Assembly (NCBI GenBank): GCA_937969485.1
Contig: CALBVQ010000082.1
Location: 1 to 23,975 of the forward strand
Direction: 5' to 3'
Length of the DNA stretch: 23,975 bases
Source: an uncultured Saprospiraceae bacterium
GTDB taxonomy: Bacteria; Bacteroidota; Bacteroidia; Chitinophagales; Saprospiraceae
The translations under genes and the position numbers were made by a program. Below, one piece after another: positions 23,784 to 23,975 of this stretch (its first letter is position 1; every line of letters begins with the position of its first letter). A model generated the notes under the pieces. That model ran no database searches, was not told where the DNA came from, and saw only the letters and a program-made list of their open reading frames with translations.

Positions 23784-23975
23784 ATGAAAAATGACCAATT
23801 TTTAGATCTTTTAAAAAATTCCAGCACACTTAGCGGAATCCCATTAGCTGACCTCGAGGTCCTCTATGCAAAATATCCTTTCAGTAAGAATATTCAAATT
23901 TTGTACAACAAGAAGAGGAGCCTTTTGGGTTTAACCCAAAGTAAACTCCCTCTGCAAAAACTTCGTGCGCAGCAC
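23784..23975 (+). CDS. N-terminal part of an unknown cytoplasmic protein (runs off the window)
   Basis: ATG 23784 lies one base after the lptE stop, and 64 codons stay open to the window edge. The visible part (MKNDQFLDLLKNSSTLSGIP, then LADLEVLYAKYPFSKNIQIL) is helical with no signal peptide. Its position directly after lptE matches a small unknown gene that, as I recall, often follows lptE and precedes secG in Bacteroidota; the family cannot be named from this fragment. It is probably translationally coupled to lptE. Confidence 0.8.
   Translation, partial: MKNDQFLDLLKNSSTLSGIPLADLEVLYAKYPFSKNIQILYNKKRSLLGLTQSKLPLQKLRAQH

Overview
The window looks like chromosomal DNA of a Bacteroidota bacterium, most likely a Saprospiria/Cytophagia-type environmental lineage. 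Four things point this way. A 1307-residue surface protein ends in a type IX secretion (T9SS) type B sorting domain. There is a tandem pair of DUF3857/transglutaminase-like exported proteins. Several promoters match the Bacteroidota pattern TTTG-N18/19-TAnnTTTG. The order miaB, sigma-54 activator, lptE, small unknown gene is, as I recall, common in this phylum. DNA is AT-rich and genes are separated by AT-rich gaps. The genus assignment is inference.

Layout. 1-371: 3' end of a small, possibly SRPBCC-like gene (+). 372-1045: a structured intergenic stretch with a minus-strand hairpin plus U-run, then initiator tRNA-fMet (-) with its own promoter and terminator. 1070-4996: two exported DUF3857/transglutaminase-like proteins in one operon; the first has a complete Cys-His-Asp triad and the second has lost the Cys and His. 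4997-5482: a gene-free gap with three copies of a short palindromic repeat. 5483-6868: GH1 beta-glucosidase (+). 13384-6858 (-): a three-gene operon encoding a 1553-residue modular protein (DUF4157/eCIS-core HExxH domain, hydrophobic helical region, Gly/Ala-rich beta region, acidic linker, class 3 lipase, C-terminal helical module), followed by two lipoproteins. 13841-17764: the T9SS-secreted Ig-like repeat protein (+). 17794-18744 (-): Tat-exported sugar-phosphate-isomerase-like protein. 18870-19481 (+): thioredoxin-fold lipoprotein. 19482-19815: two terminators and two more copies of the palindromic repeat. 19816-20274 (-): two-CBS-domain protein. 20486-23975 (+): miaB, a sigma-54 activator, lptE and the start of an unknown gene.

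The most interesting locus is the operon at 6858-13384. My reading, which is inference, is that the large protein is a polymorphic effector of the kind loaded into extracellular contractile injection systems: an N-terminal eCIS-core domain, membrane-active middle regions and a C-terminal lipase. The first downstream lipoprotein would be a candidate immunity protein and the WG-repeat lipoprotein a second accessory factor. No eCIS structural genes lie in the window. The second item of interest is the dispersed palindrome TACGTAGTACGTA: five copies in two gene-free gaps about 14 kb apart.
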